Assembly (NCBI RefSeq): GCF_036240795.1
Contig: NZ_CP108454.1
Span: 7,872,001-7,936,000 of the forward strand
Direction: 5' to 3'
DNA length: 64,000 nt
Source: Streptomyces sp. NBC_01268
GTDB taxonomy: Bacteria > Actinomycetota > Actinomycetes > Streptomycetales > Streptomycetaceae
A program made the translations under genes and the position numbers. The notes below the pieces were generated by a model that searched no databases, was not told the DNA's origin, and was given only the letters and a program-made list of their open reading frames with translations. Below are positions 63,280 through 64,000 of this stretch, piece after piece; within the stretch, counting starts at the first letter, position 1, and each line of letters starts with the position of its first letter.

Positions 63280-64000
63280 TAGCCGAACAGGTCGGCGATG
63301 ACGTGCACGTTGCCGGCGTTCGGACGGAAGTCGATCTTTCCGTTGACGACGGGCACGGTCACGAGGTTGGCCACCGTCTGACCGGCGGTCCAGTTGATGT
63401 TGGACGCGTTGGGCAGCGTGGTGCCGTCCGGCCAGACCGTCAGGAAGCCGCCCGAGGACGGGGCCGTGACGGTGACGTTGAGCACGACCGCCTTGGCGTT
63501 CGCGAGGGTGTGGCCGTCGTTCAGGTTCAGGACCTGGGTGACGCCGCCCTTCATCGGGGTGGCCGAGGCCGCGCCCAGGGCGTACCGGGTGTCGAGCAGA
63601 CGCGCCGGACCGGCCGAGTGGAAGGAGGCACCCTCCGCGCCGGCCGTGTAGTAGCCGAAGACGTCGGCGATGAAGTGCACCGAGCCGAGACCGGCGTTGT
63701 ACAGGTTCACCGTGCCGTCGGGGCCGATCGGCAGGACGACCATGTTCGGCCGGGTCTGACCGGTCAGCCAGTTGATGTTCGACGAGGTCGGACGGGTCGC
63801 GCCGCCCGGGTACGCGATGAGGTGACCGGTCGACTTCGGCGCGGTCGCCGTCACGTTGAGCACCACGGCGGTGGCACCCGTGGCCGGGACGCCGCCGCTG
63901 CCCGCGACGGTCAGGGCGACGGTGCCCTTGCCGTCGACCGGCGCGTTGCCGGCGCGGCCGATGCCGTAGCGCGTGTCGAGGATGCGGGCCGGGCCGGTCG
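63270..64000 (-). CDS. Secreted surface protein with LDTR...GYY repeats (N-terminus outside window)
   Basis: The fragment covers about 243 codons of a larger protein transcribed toward the left. It holds two beta-rich repeats of about 120 residues. Each begins R[IL]LDTRYxxG, has AVVLNVTxTAPxxxG and SNINWxxGQT in the middle, and ends HFIADVFGYYT or HVIADLFGYYS. This repeat is common in extracellular actinobacterial proteins with adhesion or hydrolase roles. The stop (TAG) is immediately after the last repeat. The upstream catalytic or anchoring part lies beyond position 64000. Confidence 0.8.
   Translation of the reverse strand, partial: TGPARILDTRYGIGRAGNAPVDGKGTVALTVAGSGGVPATGATAVVLNVTATAPKSTGHLIAYPGGATRPTSSNINWLTGQTRPNMVVLPIGPDGTVNLYNAGLGSVHFIADVFGYYTAGAEGASFHSAGPARLLDTRYALGAASATPMKGGVTQVLNLNDGHTLANAKAVVLNVTVTAPSSGGFLTVWPDGTTLPNASNINWTAGQTVANLVTVPVVNGKIDFRPNAGNVHVIADLFGYYS

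Overview
The base composition (high GC, strong G/C bias at third codon positions), frequent GTG starts, ATGA/GTGA translational couplings and the gene families present all point to the chromosome of a Streptomyces or a close relative. I see no rRNA, tRNA, insertion sequence, integrase, phage gene or CRISPR array. The window reads as ordinary chromosome made of many short, locally regulated transcription units rather than one large cluster. The annotation contains about 66 protein genes plus operators, hairpins, a riboswitch candidate and several repeat tracts.

Layout. 1-5.0 kb: a partial actin-like gene, a nitric-oxide module (NsrR-type regulator plus flavohaemoglobin, each with its own 11-1-11 operator), a PLDc_N/SHOCT protein with a coupled membrane protein, a peroxiredoxin and a PadR regulator. 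5.0-10.1 kb: a FAD monooxygenase/TetR divergent pair with duplicated operators, an SRPBCC protein, an MBL hydrolase, an L,D-transpeptidase and a trypsin-co-occurring-domain protein. 10.4-19.2 kb: a ClpC-like unfoldase and a PotABCD-type polyamine ABC operon, divergent from a FadR/GntR regulator overlapping a soluble Cache-domain protein. 19.3-26.2 kb: a secreted PHB-depolymerase-like esterase, TPR protein, methyltransferase, cupin, MFS exporter with an Ala-Pro microsatellite, LysR regulator and EamA exporter.

26.2-37.5 kb: an isoprenoid operon (small protein, polyprenyl synthase, MpaB/Lcp-type oxygenase), an M20 amidohydrolase, TetR-AidB, hemerythrin, a GDT1 exporter behind a probable yybP-ykoY (Mn2+) riboswitch, a TetR-MFS efflux operon with two perfect palindromes, and a PP2C phosphatase. 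37.6-45.7 kb: an S15 hydrolase, a CopZ-like protein missing the first metal-binding cysteine behind two CsoR-like operators, a pair of LLM monooxygenases behind a cysteine-containing leader peptide, a nucleosidase and a MoxR-VWA operon. 45.7-64 kb: two more PP2C phosphatases, a luciferase-like small protein, PaaI/HxlR, YihY, an ABC-2 exporter beside a two-component system, Nudix, AMIN-like and small secreted proteins, cyclophilin, several alpha/beta hydrolases, ribosomal protein L31 type B, and a truncated secreted repeat protein.

Functional themes are stress and metal sensing (NO, Cu, probable Mn), small-molecule efflux under self-repressed local regulators, polyamine uptake with a possible dedicated sensor, and SpoIIE-type phosphatase signalling (three in the window). 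The strongest candidates for under-described biology are the polyprenyl synthase/MpaB-like oxygenase operon, the leader-peptide-controlled LLM pair, the GntR-Cache polyamine module, and the Ser-x-x-Cys CopZ variant. All functional calls are from sequence reading only; no database search was run.
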